Positions 24,701-33,266 of a stretch of DNA of 64,000 nt are shown here, in pieces; within the stretch, counting starts at the first letter, position 1; every line of letters starts with the position of its first letter. Position numbers and translations under genes: made by a program. The notes beneath the pieces are model-generated. The model did no database searches, was not told the origin of the DNA, and saw only the letters and a list, made by a program, of their open reading frames with translations. This stretch comes from Nonomuraea indica (GTDB taxonomy: Bacteria; Actinomycetota; Actinomycetes; Streptosporangiales; Streptosporangiaceae). Location of the stretch: assembly GCF_002850745.1 (NCBI RefSeq), contig NZ_PJOK01000049.1, forward strand, positions 1 to 64,000, in the 5' to 3' direction.

Positions 24701-25264
24701 TCAGGGACTGCGAAAGGCCCTCGTGTCCGTGGTCCGGCTTCTCCCGGTGGCCTTCCGCTGCGGGTGACGGGTTCGCACGGCCCCTCCCGTGCCGCCCGGA
24801 GACGAGGCCAGCTCGCGGTAGCGGCCGGCGTGGAAGACCAGCGGTTCGCCTCCTGACCGCTGGTAGTGCTCCACCTCGCCGACGAAGATGTGGTGGTCGC
24901 CGCCCTCGTGGGTGGCGACCGTACGGCAGGCGAACGTGGCCACGGCCCCGGCGAGCAGGGGCAGCCCGCTGGCGGTGACGAGCACGTCCAGCCCGGCGAA
25001 CTTGTCCGGAGCCGGCGTCGCGAACCGCCGCGACAGCTCGTCCTGGCCGGCGGCCAGGACGTTGACCGCGAACCGTCCCGCCCGCAGGAAGACCGGCGCG
25101 CTGGGCGCGCGGTCCGACAGGCACCACAGCACCAGCGGCGGATCGAGTGAGACCGAGCTGAAGGAGTTCACCGTCACTCCCGCCCGCTCCCCGCCCGGGG
25201 CCACGGTGGTGACCACCGCGACCCCGGTGGCGAACTGCCCGAACGCCTCGCGTAGCGATCTCAT
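24701..25264 (-). CDS. Flavin reductase, StyB-like
   Basis: 187 residues of the flavin reductase (HpaC/StyB) family: LREAFGQFATGVAVVTTVAPGGERAGVTVNSFSSVSLDPPLVLWCL is the FMN/FAD-binding start, and GDHHIFVGEVEHYQ is the conserved C-terminal motif. ATG 25264 overlaps the stop of the upstream monooxygenase gene (ATGA), so the two are co-translated. It supplies reduced FAD to that oxygenase. The last 35 residues are a basic tail. Confidence 0.87.
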   Translation of the reverse strand: MRSLREAFGQFATGVAVVTTVAPGGERAGVTVNSFSSVSLDPPLVLWCLSDRAPSAPVFLRAGRFAVNVLAAGQDELSRRFATPAPDKFAGLDVLVTASGLPLLAGAVATFACRTVATHEGGDHHIFVGEVEHYQRSGGEPLVFHAGRYRELASSPGGTGGAVRTRHPQRKATGRSRTTDTRAFRSP

Positions 25265-26484
25265 GCCGCGACCCGGTCGAGATAGGCCTGGGCCTTGTCC
25301 GCGTCCATGAACCACTCGGCGTAGTCGGCGGGGTCGTCGAAGCCGTTGACGAAGCGGGAGGCGATCTCCGGCACCTGACCGGCGGCGCCCAGGAGCGCCA
25401 GGTGGTGCGGCTCGGCCGGGGCGAGCAGGGCGTTGGTCCAGTGGGTGACGTGCCGGGCCGCCGCCCAGAAGCGGTCGAACGTCTGGCGCATCCAGGCCGC
25501 GTCGAACGGCTGCTCGCCGCGCTCCAGGATGGCCTGGAGGTAGGTGGCGGCGCATCGGGCGGCGTTGTTGCTGCCCTGCCCGGTGATCGGGTCGTTCAGC
25601 ACCACCACGTCGGCGACCCCGAGCACGGGCGTCCCTGACGGCAGGACGGCGACCGGGTGGCGCACCGTGGGGCTGAAGCGCCCGGTCAGCACCGCGTTGG
25701 CGTCGGTGAGCTCGATCCCGGAACAGCGCTCCGCCTCCCAGGGGAAGAAGCTCTCCAGGATCCGGCGGCCGCGCGCCAGGTGCTCGGCGGGGCCGCGCAC
25801 GTCGCCCCAGCAGTCCATCGGCCCGCCCGGCACGCCCTCGAACACCATGATCTCGCACGGGCCGATGTGCGTGAGGGCGGGGAAGACGAAGTACTCGCCG
25901 ACCCCGGGCAGCAGGTTGAAGCAGACCGCGGAGTGCCCCGGCCGGGGGGTGAGGCCGTGGACGTAGGTGACCGCCAGCGCCCGCTGCGGGGTGCTGTACG
26001 CCGAGCGTGCCGCGTCCCGCTCGAACAGCGAGGCGATCTCGCCCTTGCCTGCGGCGACCAGGATCAGGTCGTACCGGGTCGCGTAGGTCTCCAGGTCCTC
26101 CGCGGTGACGTCGTGGATGACGAGCTTGCCGCCGAGCCGTTCGAACTCGTCGAGCCAGGCCGGCATCTTCACCCGCTGGTCCACCGAGAGAGCGGGGGCC
26201 CTCAGCCGGGCCGCCCAGTCGAGAGCCTTGCCACCCGCCGGGCCCGCGACGGACAGCGCGATGCCCTCGATGGGCGGGCAGACGTCCGCCCACCGGTCCA
26301 GGCCGAGCGCGCGCTCGTGCGCGCGGGCGGTGCCGAACATGCACTGGCCCGACATCACCCGCCCGTCACGGATCGCCTCCGGGGTGCGGTTCGAGACCAC
26401 GGTGACGTCGTAGCCGTTCTGCAACAGGCCGATGGCCAGGTGCAGGCCGGCCTGACCGGCGCCGACGACGAGGATGCTGCGCAT
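25261..26484 (-). CDS. Styrene/indole monooxygenase-like FAD oxygenase, StyA-like
   Basis: 407 residues. The N-terminal Rossmann motif ILVVGAGQAGLHLAIGLLQNGYDVTVVSNR, the central DLILVAAGKGEIASLFE, QRALAVTYVHGLTPR and the C-terminal VVVLNDPITGQGSNNAARCAATY match the StyA oxygenase family. These two-component enzymes epoxidise styrene or oxidise indole, using FADH2 from StyB. ATG 26484 was chosen because the Rossmann fold starts at residue 3. The substrate here is unknown; no aldehyde isomerase genes for full styrene breakdown are nearby. Confidence 0.87.
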   Translation of the reverse strand: MRSILVVGAGQAGLHLAIGLLQNGYDVTVVSNRTPEAIRDGRVMSGQCMFGTARAHERALGLDRWADVCPPIEGIALSVAGPAGGKALDWAARLRAPALSVDQRVKMPAWLDEFERLGGKLVIHDVTAEDLETYATRYDLILVAAGKGEIASLFERDAARSAYSTPQRALAVTYVHGLTPRPGHSAVCFNLLPGVGEYFVFPALTHIGPCEIMVFEGVPGGPMDCWGDVRGPAEHLARGRRILESFFPWEAERCSGIELTDANAVLTGRFSPTVRHPVAVLPSGTPVLGVADVVVLNDPITGQGSNNAARCAATYLQAILERGEQPFDAAWMRQTFDRFWAAARHVTHWTNALLAPAEPHHLALLGAAGQVPEIASRFVNGFDDPADYAEWFMDADKAQAYLDRVAA

Positions 26485-26589
26485 GGTGGGTGTCCTTTCG
26501 TGTTGAAGTTTCAACCGAAAGTACGGCCGGTGCGGCCGGGTGATCCATCCACTCAGCGCGGATCCCGTCCATCTGGCGCGGGATGTGCT

Positions 26590-27564
26590 TCACCCCCGTC
26601 GCAGCGTCTCCGACGGGTGCCGGTCGTACCTGCGGCGATACAGCGCGGCGAACCGGCCCTGGTGCAGGAAACCCCAGCGTGCGGCCACGCTGGTGACGGT
26701 GCAGCGGGCCGGGTCACCGGCGGCGAGCTCCTCGTGCGCCCTCGCCAGCCGCACCTCCCGGAGCTGCGCCATCGGCGTGCGGCCCACGTGGGCACGGAAC
26801 CCTTCCTGCAGCGAGCGGCCGCTGACCGCCACGGCCCGTGCGACGTCCTCGGTGGTGATGGGGAGGTGGGCGTGCTGGTCGATGAACTCCAGCGCGCGGC
26901 GCACCACCTTGGGCAGCACGGGCGTCCGGGGCGCCACCAGCCGTTCCCGGTAGTTGGAGGGCTGCATGGTGAGCAGGGAGGTGAGCAGCCCGTTCTCCAG
27001 GTGGGCGATGGCCAGCGGCTGCGTGACCAGCCCGTCGTCGTACTCGGCCTCGCCGACGATCAGGTCCGTCATGCCCCGCCAGGCGCGCGCCCAGCCCGCC
27101 GTCAGGTCCACGCCCAGGTCGAAGACGACCGGCCGGTCGAGCGGCTCGCCGAGCATCTGCTCCAGCGAACGCTCGACCGCCGCGCGCTCGAACTTGACGA
27201 GCAGTTGGGGGTTCCCCGCCGCCCACCGCATGTCGAGATGCCGGGTCGGCGAGGGAAGGGCCGCCGTCGTCGGGGTCGAGACGACCTCCTGGTCCCCGCA
27301 GCGGATCAGGCTGCGCCCGGCGAGCGGGATCATCACCAGGAAGAAGGTGTCCAGGTCGCCCGGCTCGATGTGGACGTCGGCGCCGTAGTCGAGGTAGCTG
27401 ATCCGGACCGAGCCGAGCTGGACGGAGTTGAACCGGGCCGACAGCAGGGAGGCCGCGCCGGTCAGGTCCAGCCGATGCGGGCAGAAGACCCGGGCCACCT
27501 CGTCACGGACCTCGTCGAGGTCACTGCTGGCGAAGACGGGCCTGTTGCCGAGCAGCACTTCCAT
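26590..27564 (-). CDS. AraC family activator
   Basis: 324 residues. The C-terminal AraC HTH pair is clear: EDVARAVAVSGRSLQEGFRAHVGRTPMAQLREVRLARAHEEL, then SVAARWGFLHQGRFAALYRRRYDRHPSETLRR. The N-terminal cupin-like sensing domain resembles the AraC_binding_2 type. ATG 27564 is used; an upstream in-frame ATG would add 12 residues. It is upstream of and co-directional with styA, 105 bp away, and is likely its activator. Confidence 0.85.
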   Translation of the reverse strand: MEVLLGNRPVFASSDLDEVRDEVARVFCPHRLDLTGAASLLSARFNSVQLGSVRISYLDYGADVHIEPGDLDTFFLVMIPLAGRSLIRCGDQEVVSTPTTAALPSPTRHLDMRWAAGNPQLLVKFERAAVERSLEQMLGEPLDRPVVFDLGVDLTAGWARAWRGMTDLIVGEAEYDDGLVTQPLAIAHLENGLLTSLLTMQPSNYRERLVAPRTPVLPKVVRRALEFIDQHAHLPITTEDVARAVAVSGRSLQEGFRAHVGRTPMAQLREVRLARAHEELAAGDPARCTVTSVAARWGFLHQGRFAALYRRRYDRHPSETLRRG

Positions 27565-28266
27565 CCGATCCCCCACTCCGACGGCCTGCCATCGGATCAT
27601 CGCGGGGAGCCTCGCGGCGTTCCACGTAAAAGGACGGGTTCGTGCGGGCCGGCAGGAAGTGATGCGGATTCGTCGCGACCGGCGCTCTTGACGGCTCGGA
27701 CCGGATGAATGAGGGGCGGAGAGAGTTTCTGGAAGGGTCGGCGCCGTTTTCCCCGGCGGGCACGCGAGCGCCCGGCGCCCCGGCCCGGCAGACCGTGGAG
27801 CACCGGGCGTTTCGGGTGCCCCGGCTCAGGGACGGTGCCTGTGCTTCTGGCTCTGCCGTCTCCCGGCACTGCGGCGGCGGCCGGGCCCGAAGAGATAGCC
27901 CGCCTGGCTGCGGACGGGCAGCAACATGCGAATCGTCATGTCGCGACCTCCGTTCGGCTGGTTGCTCGGTCAACGCACCACGCTACTGCGGCGCAACCGC
28001 TTCGACCCCCAAAAGTCAGCCAATGGGATTCGCTGCGCTTTTGAGGAGGATTTACGCGCTGCGGCCGCCGTCCGGATATCGGCGCCGGCGCGCGCCGATT
28101 AAGGGGACGGCGAAGTTGGCGTGGCGTTGGGACGCCGCCCGCCGAAGGGATGGACGGCCGGATTATCGAAGAGTTAATTTGCTTGCGGGATCGCCGTCAG
28201 TGCGGGCCGGCTGGATTGTTCCTCACTCCATGGAGATCCACGCGAAAGCGGCGAGGAGGATGCGGG
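27565..28266. other. Gap with one short frame, otherwise no gene
   Basis: This 700-bp divergent region between the AraC and rifampicin-phosphotransferase-like genes holds a 37-codon minus-strand frame (reported separately) and a relatively A/T-rich stretch at about 28010-28200. I found no other domain-bearing frame. No 19-bp rifamycin-associated palindrome (RAE) was seen. Confidence 0.5.
27826..27939 (-). CDS. Possible 37-residue Arg-rich leader peptide
   Basis: ATG at 27937-27939 follows CGGAGGT at good spacing, and the frame runs 37 residues. MTIRMLLPVRSQAGYLF is followed by a basic tail (GRRRSAGRRQSQKHRHRP). It lies about 260 bases upstream of the AraC gene on the same strand. A regulatory leader or small basic protein is possible; no homologue is recognised. 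Confidence 0.35.
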   Translation of the reverse strand: MTIRMLLPVRSQAGYLFGPGRRRSAGRRQSQKHRHRP

Positions 28267-30705
28267 ATGAGACTGATCCAGCTGTCCGAGATCGACTCCT
28301 CCATGATCGACCTGGTGGGCGGCAAGGCCGCCGGGCTCGGCGCGATGGTCAGAGCGGGTGAGCGCGTTCCGGACGGCTTCTGCCTGACCGTGGAGTCCTA
28401 CCGGTCCCGGCGCCTCCCGGAGCGGGAGCTGATCGACGCCTACGAACGGCTCGGCGGCGGGCGCGTGGCCGTCCGGTCCAGCGCAACCGCCGAGGATCTC
28501 CCGGCCGCCAGCTTCGCCGGGCAGCAGGACACCTACCTCGACGTCGAAGGCGCAGGCCCGCTCGTCGAGGCGGTCCGCAGCTGCTGGGACTCCCTCTACA
28601 CCGAGCGCGCCGTGGCCTACCGCGCCGCGGCGGGCATCGACGACGCCGCCATGGCCGTGGTGGTCCAGCGCATGATCGACCCCGCGGTCGCCGGCGTGCT
28701 GTTCACCGCCCACCCGATCACCGGCTGCCGCGCCGAGATGGTCGTCGACGCCGCCCCCGGGCTCGGGACCTCCGTCGTGGACGGCACCGTCGTCCCCGAC
28801 CACTACGTCATCAGGCACGACGCGCCGGCCGCGCCGGACGGCGCCGGGTGCCTCGGCAGGGACCAGCTCGAAGGACTGCGGCAGGCCGGGCGGCGGCTGC
28901 AGGAGCTCTTCGGCTCGCCGCAGGACGTCGAATGGGCCATCGACGCGGACGGCACACTGTGGCTGCTCCAGTCCCGGCCGATCACCACCCTGTTCCCGGC
29001 CCCGCCGGACACCGGCGACACCCGGCTCTACCTCGAGTTCGGCCATCTCCAAGGGATGCTCAGGCCGACCACGCCGATGGGGGTGTCGTTACTCAAGCTC
29101 GGTGCCGGCATGTGGTTCGAGGCCGTCGGCGCCAGGGTCGATCCGCGCGACCCGCTGCCTCGGCTGGTCCCCATCGGCGGACGTCTCTACTACGACCTGA
29201 CCGATTTCGTCCGCAACGCGGCCATGCGCAGGCGACTGCGCACGTCTTTGCAGGTGTACGGGCCGCGCGTGCAGGGCGCCGTCGAACGCGTGCTGGACGA
29301 TCCGCGGTTCGCCCCGCGCCGCGGCCTGCCGTTCCGTCCCCGCAGCGTCGTGAAGGTCACGGCACGGCTGGCACCGGCCGCGGTCGCCGGCCTCGCCCGG
29401 AGCCTGGCGAGGCCGGCCACGGCGCGGGCCAGGGCCTACCGCGCCGTGGCGGAGATCAGGCGCCGTACGGCGCCGCCGAGCACGTCGGCCACTCCGGCGG
29501 AGCGGCTCCGCTGGGTGATCGAGGACTCCCACAGGGCGGTCATGAGCCCGGACATGATGGGCCTCGTGTGGCCGCTGACGGCGGGGATTCTCGCCGGTGC
29601 CGCGCCGTCCTGGCTGCTCGACGGCGTCGCCTCCGAGGAGGAGCTGGACGTCGTCCTGGGCGGGATGCCGCACAACGTGACCACGGAGATGGACCTCGCG
29701 CTCTGGCGGATCGCGGTGAACGCGCGCGCCCACCGCGACCTGTTCCTCGGCAGTCCACCGGAGGAGCTCGCCACGCGTCACCTCCAGGGCGAACTCCCCG
29801 ACATCGGGATGTCCGGCTTCCTCGACAGGTACGGCATGCGCGCCGCCGCCGAGATCGATGTCGGCATGCCCCGCTGGGCCGAGGACCCGGCTCCCCTCTT
29901 CGCCACGATCGCCAACTACCTTCGTGTGGACGACCCCGAGCAGGCACCCGACCGGCGGTTCGGCCGAGCCGCCGAGCGGGCGGAGCGGATGGTCGAGACG
30001 TTGTCGCGGCGAGCGCGGCGCGCGCGACCGGTGCGCGGCCGGCTCGCGACGTTCTTCATGCGGCGCTCACGCGAGCTCACCGGGCTCCGGGAGATCGGGA
30101 AGTTCGCCTGGCTGCCGGCGATCCAGGCGGCGCGCCGTCAGCTCCTGCTGATCGGGGACGATCTGGTCTCCGGCGGCCTGCTGGAGCGCGCCGACGACAT
30201 CATGTTCCTCGATCTCTTCGAGGCCCGGGCCGCCGTCCACGACCGGGCCGACCATCGTGGCCTGGTCGCGGCGCGCCGCGGCGAGTACGAGCGGGAGCTG
30301 CGGCGGCCCACCGTCCCGGGCGCCCTGCTGTCCGACGGGACCGACGTGGAGGCGCTCGCCCCGCGCGGGCCCGTGGAGGCCGGGGTGCTGACCGGGATGG
30401 CGGGGGCCGCCGGCCGGGCGACCGGCCGGGCACGGGTGATCCGCGACCCGGCCGGCGCGTACATCGAACCGGGCGAGATCCTCGTGGCCCCGACGACGGA
30501 TCCAGGCTGGACCCCGCTGTTCCTGACGACGGCGGGACTGGTGACCGAGACCGGGTCGCCGGTGGCGCACGGCCCCACCGTCGCCAGGGAGTACGGCATC
30601 CCCGCCGTGATCTGCGTGCGCGACGCCACCCGCGAGATCGAGACGGGACAGCTGATCACGATCGACGGGGCCGCGGGCACGGTGCGGATCGAGGAGAACC
30701 CTTGA
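28267..30705 (+). CDS. PEP/pyruvate-binding phosphotransferase, rifampicin phosphotransferase-like
   Basis: 812 residues. The N-terminal ATP-binding PPDK_N domain shows LVGGKAAGLGAMVRAGERVPDGFCLT, RVAVRSSATAEDLPAASFAGQQDTYLDVEG and AGVLFTAHPITG, ending with VEWAIDADGTLWLLQSRPIT (about 1-250). A helical middle domain follows (about 260-680). The C-terminal swivelling His domain carries TGSPVAHGPTVAREYGIPAV, with the phosphorylatable His at about 768. This three-domain order matches Rph, which phosphorylates rifamycins. PEP synthase-like paralogues are an alternative, so the substrate is inferred. Confidence 0.75.
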   Translation: MRLIQLSEIDSSMIDLVGGKAAGLGAMVRAGERVPDGFCLTVESYRSRRLPERELIDAYERLGGGRVAVRSSATAEDLPAASFAGQQDTYLDVEGAGPLVEAVRSCWDSLYTERAVAYRAAAGIDDAAMAVVVQRMIDPAVAGVLFTAHPITGCRAEMVVDAAPGLGTSVVDGTVVPDHYVIRHDAPAAPDGAGCLGRDQLEGLRQAGRRLQELFGSPQDVEWAIDADGTLWLLQSRPITTLFPAPPDTGDTRLYLEFGHLQGMLRPTTPMGVSLLKLGAGMWFEAVGARVDPRDPLPRLVPIGGRLYYDLTDFVRNAAMRRRLRTSLQVYGPRVQGAVERVLDDPRFAPRRGLPFRPRSVVKVTARLAPAAVAGLARSLARPATARARAYRAVAEIRRRTAPPSTSATPAERLRWVIEDSHRAVMSPDMMGLVWPLTAGILAGAAPSWLLDGVASEEELDVVLGGMPHNVTTEMDLALWRIAVNARAHRDLFLGSPPEELATRHLQGELPDIGMSGFLDRYGMRAAAEIDVGMPRWAEDPAPLFATIANYLRVDDPEQAPDRRFGRAAERAERMVETLSRRARRARPVRGRLATFFMRRSRELTGLREIGKFAWLPAIQAARRQLLLIGDDLVSGGLLERADDIMFLDLFEARAAVHDRADHRGLVAARRGEYERELRRPTVPGALLSDGTDVEALAPRGPVEAGVLTGMAGAAGRATGRARVIRDPAGAYIEPGEILVAPTTDPGWTPLFLTTAGLVTETGSPVAHGPTVAREYGIPAVICVRDATREIETGQLITIDGAAGTVRIEENP

Positions 30706-30749
30706 CGGATCGTCCTCGTCCGCGCCGTACGCGTCCGCGGGGGTTCGTC

Positions 30750-30929
30750 CTAGACGTCCAGGCAGTACATCCAGCCGTGGCCGGCGACCCAGCATCGGTA
30801 CCAGCCGTCGTTGGGCATCGCCTGGGCGGTGGTGCCGAAGAGGGACAGGGACACTGCGGCGACCGCCGCGACCGCGGCGACGCGACGGCCCGCGCGCGCG
30901 AAGGCGCCGATCTTCTTGTTGTTCGTCAT
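30750..30929 (-). CDS. Tiny secreted peptide, 59 aa
   Basis: This frame is short enough to be missed by length cut-offs. ATG 30927-30929 starts a classic signal peptide: a basic start MTNNKKIGAFARAGRR, a hydrophobic core VAAVAAVAAVSLSLFG, and the AXA site TTAQA. The predicted mature peptide is 22 residues (MPNDGWYRCWVAGHGWMYC followed by LDV), with two Cys 10 residues apart and three Trp. The SD is weak. Function is unknown; a disulfide-bridged secreted peptide is plausible. Confidence 0.6.
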   Translation of the reverse strand: MTNNKKIGAFARAGRRVAAVAAVAAVSLSLFGTTAQAMPNDGWYRCWVAGHGWMYCLDV

Positions 30930-31028
30930 GGCAAGGATTCCACCGCGTGCCTCTTGGGACCCTCTTGGAACCGGCTGGGAGCCGGTGTCCCGCCGCCGAC
31001 CCGCACGACCTTCGGCGACGCCGTGGAT

Positions 31029-31070
31029 CCCCGTCCGGGCGGTGGGCGCCTCTCCTCCGCCCGGACGGGG
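31029..31070. terminator. Strong hairpin after mltG-like gene
   Basis: CCCCGTCCGGGCGG (31029-31042) pairs perfectly over 14 bp with CCGCCCGGACGGGG (31057-31070). It lies just beyond the end of the sigma/mltG operon, in the gap before the secreted-peptide gene. Confidence 0.75.
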
Positions 31071-31076
31071 CCGGGA

Positions 31077-31997
31077 TCATCGCGCGCGGCCGTTCCGTTC
31101 GCGTTCCCTGACGAGTTCGAGGAACTCGGCGTGCGAGGCGGCGAACTTCAGGGTCTTGGGGCCTACGGCGACGAAGTGGAGCCAGGGGCCGGGGGCCGGG
31201 TTCAGGGCGGCGCGGAGGGCGGCCTCGCCGGGGTTGGCGATGGGGCCCGGGGGGAGGCCGCGGCGACGGTAGGTGTTGTACGGGGACCGGGATGCGAGGT
31301 CCCGGGTGGAGGCGGCGACGCCGTACCGGCCGAGGCCGTACAGGACCGTGCTGTCCAGTTGGAGGGACATGCCCCGGTCGAGGCGGTTGCGGATGACGCG
31401 GGCGACCTTCGGCATGTCGCTTTCGGCGGGCGACTCGGCCTCGACGAGGGAGGCGATGATGACGACGTCCCGGGGGTCGGGGCTCGCCGCGACGCCGGTC
31501 TGCTCCGCGGTCCGGGTGAAACGGGCGACCATCGAGGCGAGGATGTCGGCGGGCGTGGCGGTGGTGGGGATGTCGTACGTGCCGGGGTAGGCGAAGCCTT
31601 CCATTCCGCCCTCGGCGTACGGGGGCAGGCCGAGGGCCGTGCCGTCCTTCGCGGCCTCGGTGAAGGCGCCGACCGGCTTGCCGGTGGCGGTGGCGAGCCT
31701 CCGCAGGGTGTCGGAGAGCCGCATGGCCGGACGGACGGTCACCCTGACCGTCGCCGGGGCGGGCTGCACGGCCGTGTGCGAGGTGCGGGGATCCGGGTCC
31801 GACAGGGTCCGGACGGCGAGCGTGGACCCCAGGGCCAGGACGGTGACGGCGGCCGCGGCGGCCAGTGCCAGGCCGGACCGGGCGGGCCGGCGGGCGGGCC
31901 GCTCCCGGCCGGGCCGGAGGAACCGGTCCGGGTGCGGGGGGCGCTCCTCGCCGGCCATGTCGGCGAGGGTCTCGCGCAGCACGTTCTCGATGTTCAT
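31077..31997 (-). CDS. MltG-type endolytic transglycosylase fused to anti-sigma-like N terminus
   Basis: 306 residues. Residues 1-45 (MNIENVLRETLADMAGEERP and so on) look like the cytoplasmic head of proteins normally found beside SigE-family sigma factors. One membrane segment (about 49-67) follows. The rest is a YceG/MltG domain: a LysM-like start RLSDTLRRLATATGKP, IASLVEAESPAESD with the catalytic Glu region, VARVIRNRLDRGMSLQLDSTVLYGLG, and SPYNTYRRRGLPPGPIANPGEAALRAALNP. MltG cleaves nascent glycan strands. The start overlaps the sigma stop (ATGA, 31994-31997). Confidence 0.82.
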   Translation of the reverse strand: MNIENVLRETLADMAGEERPPHPDRFLRPGRERPARRPARSGLALAAAAAVTVLALGSTLAVRTLSDPDPRTSHTAVQPAPATVRVTVRPAMRLSDTLRRLATATGKPVGAFTEAAKDGTALGLPPYAEGGMEGFAYPGTYDIPTTATPADILASMVARFTRTAEQTGVAASPDPRDVVIIASLVEAESPAESDMPKVARVIRNRLDRGMSLQLDSTVLYGLGRYGVAASTRDLASRSPYNTYRRRGLPPGPIANPGEAALRAALNPAPGPWLHFVAVGPKTLKFAASHAEFLELVRERERNGRAR

Positions 31998-32506
31998 CCG
32001 AACTCCCTCACGGCGCTCAACTCGGGGGCGGCCTTCCTCAGGCGGTCCAGAGAGCGGTAGATCTGGCTGCGCACCGAGCCCACCCGGACTCCCAGCAGCC
32101 GTGCGATCTCGGTCTCCGACAGGTCCTCGAAATAGCGGAGCACGAGCATGGTCCGCTGGCGGGGCGTCAGCCGGGCGAGCGCCGCGCGCATCACGAGGCG
32201 CAGGTCCGCGGCGTCGGCATGCCCCTCGCCTGCCCGGTCGGGCGGCAGGCCGGTGGACACCTCGGCGGCTCGGGACCGGCGTCGCCACCAGCTCACCTGC
32301 TCGTGGTACATGGCGCGGCGGACGTACCCCTCGATGGCCGCCGGGTCGCGCAGGTCGCGCCACCTCGCGGCGGTCTTCGTCAGCGCCGACTGCACCAGGT
32401 CCTCGGCCGCGTGCCGGTCACCGGTCAGCAGGTAGGCCGTGCGGAACAGAGCGGCCGACCTGTCGGTGACGAACTGCCGGAAGCCCGCCTCGAAACCTGG
32501 ATCCAC
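31994..32506 (-). CDS. SigE-family RNA polymerase sigma factor
   Basis: 170 residues with sigma region 2 (ALFRTAYLLTGDRHAAEDLVQSALTKTAARW, then GYVRRAMYHEQVSWWRRR) and region 4 (ARLTPRQRTMLVLRYFEDLSETEIARLLGVRVGSVRSQIYRSLDRLR). This is the actinobacterial SigE-like subgroup of ECF sigma factors. It is translationally coupled by ATGA to the MltG fusion, which probably acts as its membrane partner. Confidence 0.88.
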   Translation of the reverse strand: MDPGFEAGFRQFVTDRSAALFRTAYLLTGDRHAAEDLVQSALTKTAARWRDLRDPAAIEGYVRRAMYHEQVSWWRRRSRAAEVSTGLPPDRAGEGHADAADLRLVMRAALARLTPRQRTMLVLRYFEDLSETEIARLLGVRVGSVRSQIYRSLDRLRKAAPELSAVREFG

Positions 32507-32645
32507 CCGTCCTCCTCACGATGTCACCATCACCCACCAAGGACGCGGGTGGCCCGGCGATCTATGCCGGGGTGCGGGAAAAGGGCTCTGGCGGGCGGCA
32601 CCTTCGGCTGGGATGCTCGACATGGGGATCCCGGACGGTGAGGGA

Positions 32646-33173
32646 GTGGTCCTGGTGCTCTATCTCTTCGGGTTCGAACACATCTGTGTGGCCGTGAGCG
32701 ACCTGTACTTCGTCGATCCACAGCCGGCGGACGGGCAGGAGGGCGCCGAGCGAGGGGTCCGCCTGGAGGTGCGCAGGCTGGAGCCCGGCGAGCTGAAAGG
32801 GTCCGTCTACTCGGCGCGGCCCATCAGCGTCGATCGGCCCCTGTGGCGGGTCGACCTGCTGGAGTCGGTCTCGGGCCCGGCCGGGAGCTTCGACCGCACC
32901 CACCACCATCCCGGCATCAGGGGGTGGGAGCCGGGCGGCCGGGTGTTCGACGAGGGGCTGACGGCGGAGCCGCTGAAGTGGCTGGGCGAACGGCTCGGCG
33001 ACCTCGACGCCCACCTCGCGGAGGTGGGCCCGGCCGACGCGGCGAGCCTGCGCGCGTGCGTCCCCGAGATCCTCGACGCGGTCGGGCGGCTGCTCGCCAG
33101 GGTGCGGGCGGGCGAGGCGGCGGCGGTGTCCGGCGGCGACCCGGCCGCCGGCGTCCGCGCCGGTTGGCTGTAG
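32646..33173 (+). CDS. Conserved hypothetical protein
   Basis: About 175 residues. The N-terminal half is beta-rich (YLFGFEHICVAVSDLYFVDPQP, GVRLEVRRLEPGELKGSVYSARPISVDRPLWRVDLLES), followed by DRTHHHPGIRGWEPGGRVFDE and a helical tail. It resembles a conserved actinobacterial protein of unknown function. The GTG at 32646 was chosen because GAGG lies a few bases upstream; a GTG at 32655 and ATGs further upstream are also possible. Confidence 0.6.
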   Translation: MVLVLYLFGFEHICVAVSDLYFVDPQPADGQEGAERGVRLEVRRLEPGELKGSVYSARPISVDRPLWRVDLLESVSGPAGSFDRTHHHPGIRGWEPGGRVFDEGLTAEPLKWLGERLGDLDAHLAEVGPADAASLRACVPEILDAVGRLLARVRAGEAAAVSGGDPAAGVRAGWL

Positions 33174-33266
33174 GCGTGCCGCCCGCGAGGGGACGGCCGG
33201 GCGTCTCCGGGTAGGTAGGCAGGGTAGGCACGGGGCGGCGGTCGCCGCCCTGGGAAGGGGCCCGGT

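Noticed and set aside
27990..28266. Rifamycin-associated element upstream of the Rph-like gene
   Set aside because: Only a short partial match (GCTTGCGG) was seen, without the inverted half.
32681..32700. tRNA T-loop-like GGTTCGAAC
   Set aside because: No acceptor, D or anticodon arms could be built, and it lies inside a coding gene.
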